From Microbacterium sp. LWO12-1.2 (GTDB taxonomy: Bacteria > Actinomycetota > Actinomycetes > Actinomycetales > Microbacteriaceae), in contig NZ_JBEGII010000001.1 of assembly GCF_040675875.1 (NCBI RefSeq), forward strand, positions 2,046,001 through 2,110,000: 64,000 nt of DNA, in the 5' to 3' direction. Below, piece by piece: positions 63,523-64,000 of this stretch; the first letter of the stretch is position 1; each line of letters begins with the position of its first letter. Both the position numbers and the translations under genes were made by a program. The notes beneath the pieces were generated by a model that did no database searches, was not told where the DNA came from, and worked only from the letters and a program-made list of their open reading frames with translations.

Positions 63523-64000
63523 ATGCGCGAAGTCTTCCACCAGTCCCTCGAGGACCTGCAGAACCGTCTCGTGGAGATCGCCGACCTCGTCACGGTCTCG
63601 ATCGACAAGGCCACCCGCGCCTTCGCCACGAGCGATGTCGCGCTGGCCGAAGAGGTGATCGCCGACGACGCGAAGATCGACGAGTTGGCTGTCGCACTCG
63701 ACGAGCAGGCCATCGAGATCCTCGCCCGCCAGCAGCCGGTCGCCCGTGATCTGCGCATCGTCGTCAGCGCGCTGCGTGTGAGCGCGTCGCTCGAGCGCAT
63801 GGGCGACATGTCCGAGCACATCGCGCAGCTCGCACGTCTCCGCTTCCCCGAGCGCGCCATCCCCAAGGGCCTCAAGAGCACCTTCAAGCGCATGGGCGAG
63901 CTGGACGTCGAGATCGCCCGCACGCTCAGCGAACTGCTGCGCACACAGGATCTGCGCCTTGCGGACGCCATCCGCAACTCCGATGACGACGTCGACGAGC
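63523..64000 (+). CDS. phoU: Phosphate transport regulator PhoU (3' end outside window)
   Basis: The first 159 residues of a PhoU protein are visible and the frame is open to the right edge. The start MREVFHQSLEDLQNRLVEIA and the conserved metal-site helix ALRVSASLERMGDMSEHIAQLAR (ERMGD, ~residues 88-92) are typical. PhoU links the Pst transporter to SenX3. It is divergent from senX3-regX3 across a 218-bp region with -10 candidates TACTAT (63373-63378) and CACAAT (63415-63420). A weak GAAAGG site lies 12 nt before the ATG. Confidence 0.93.
   Translation, partial: MREVFHQSLEDLQNRLVEIADLVTVSIDKATRAFATSDVALAEEVIADDAKIDELAVALDEQAIEILARQQPVARDLRIVVSALRVSASLERMGDMSEHIAQLARLRFPERAIPKGLKSTFKRMGELDVEIARTLSELLRTQDLRLADAIRNSDDDVDE

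Overview
The window reads as chromosomal core sequence from a high-GC actinobacterium, most likely Microbacteriaceae and probably a Microbacterium-type organism. The evidence is strongly GC-rich third positions, actinobacterial hallmark genes (Lsr2, IdeR, CarD, WXG100, DUF3027, DUF3263, DUF2332, DUF4032, bacterial XPB, lone GroEL with CIRCE), a C50-carotenoid operon, and very frequent leaderless gene starts. There are no insertion sequences, prophage genes, CRISPR arrays or rRNA genes. Genes are densely packed and many overlap by 1-17 bases.

Layout. 1-4.5 kb: end of an AraC regulator, tRNA-Ala, then an actinobacterial envelope/one-carbon block (GlpR/SepX-like membrane protein, rimJ-type acetyltransferase, galU, 5-formyl-THF cyclo-ligase, FmdB protein, mscL). 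The gephyrin-like gene glp/moeA that often sits between galU and rimJ is absent. 4.5-11.7 kb: a very large helicase/nuclease-like protein with degraded active sites, an alkyltransferase-like protein lacking its catalytic cysteine, a GAF-LuxR regulator, a guanidine-III riboswitch with a guanidinium exporter, lsr2, and a MarR regulator. 11.7-19.7 kb: idi-crtE-crtB-crtI-crtYe-crtYf-crtEb-mmpL, a complete route to a cyclic C50 carotenoid, under the divergent MarR gene. 19.8-22.6 kb: FadR-type regulator, leuA with a leucine-codon leader peptide, tRNA-Arg. 22.6-27.4 kb: HNH nuclease, LytM (M23) peptidase with a structured leader, ideR with an iron box, serC, DUF3027, cold-shock protein. 27.5-35.2 kb: XPB helicase with its partner, CPBP protease, an OmpR-type two-component system, an orphan WXG100 protein. 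35.2-42 kb: groEL, VirR-like LytR_C protein, DUF3263, DUF2332, msrB, nitroreductase, DMT transporter, SRAP, YjbR.

42-49.3 kb holds two head-to-head cassettes, each ABC ATPase-permease-histidine kinase-NarL regulator. In both, the permease stop codon forms part of the -10 box for the kinase. 49.4-56.4 kb: a membrane-anchored SecD-like protein, aldo/keto reductase, tRNA-Thr, a DsbA-fold protein without cysteines at the redox site, a shared sugar-ABC ATPase (msiK type), DUF4032, an NmrA-like protein. 56.4-61.4 kb: rlmB-cysS-ispDF-carD and a divergent LpqE-like lipoprotein, an order recalled from Mycobacterium (Rv3579c-Rv3584). 61.4-64 kb: regX3-senX3 divergent from phoU, which runs off the right edge.

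Most calls rest on motifs and neighbourhood recognised by eye; no database search was possible. The clearest noteworthy signals are the guanidine-III riboswitch, the leucine attenuator, about two dozen leaderless promoters, the stop-codon/-10 overlaps, and four proteins or domains whose catalytic residues have been replaced.
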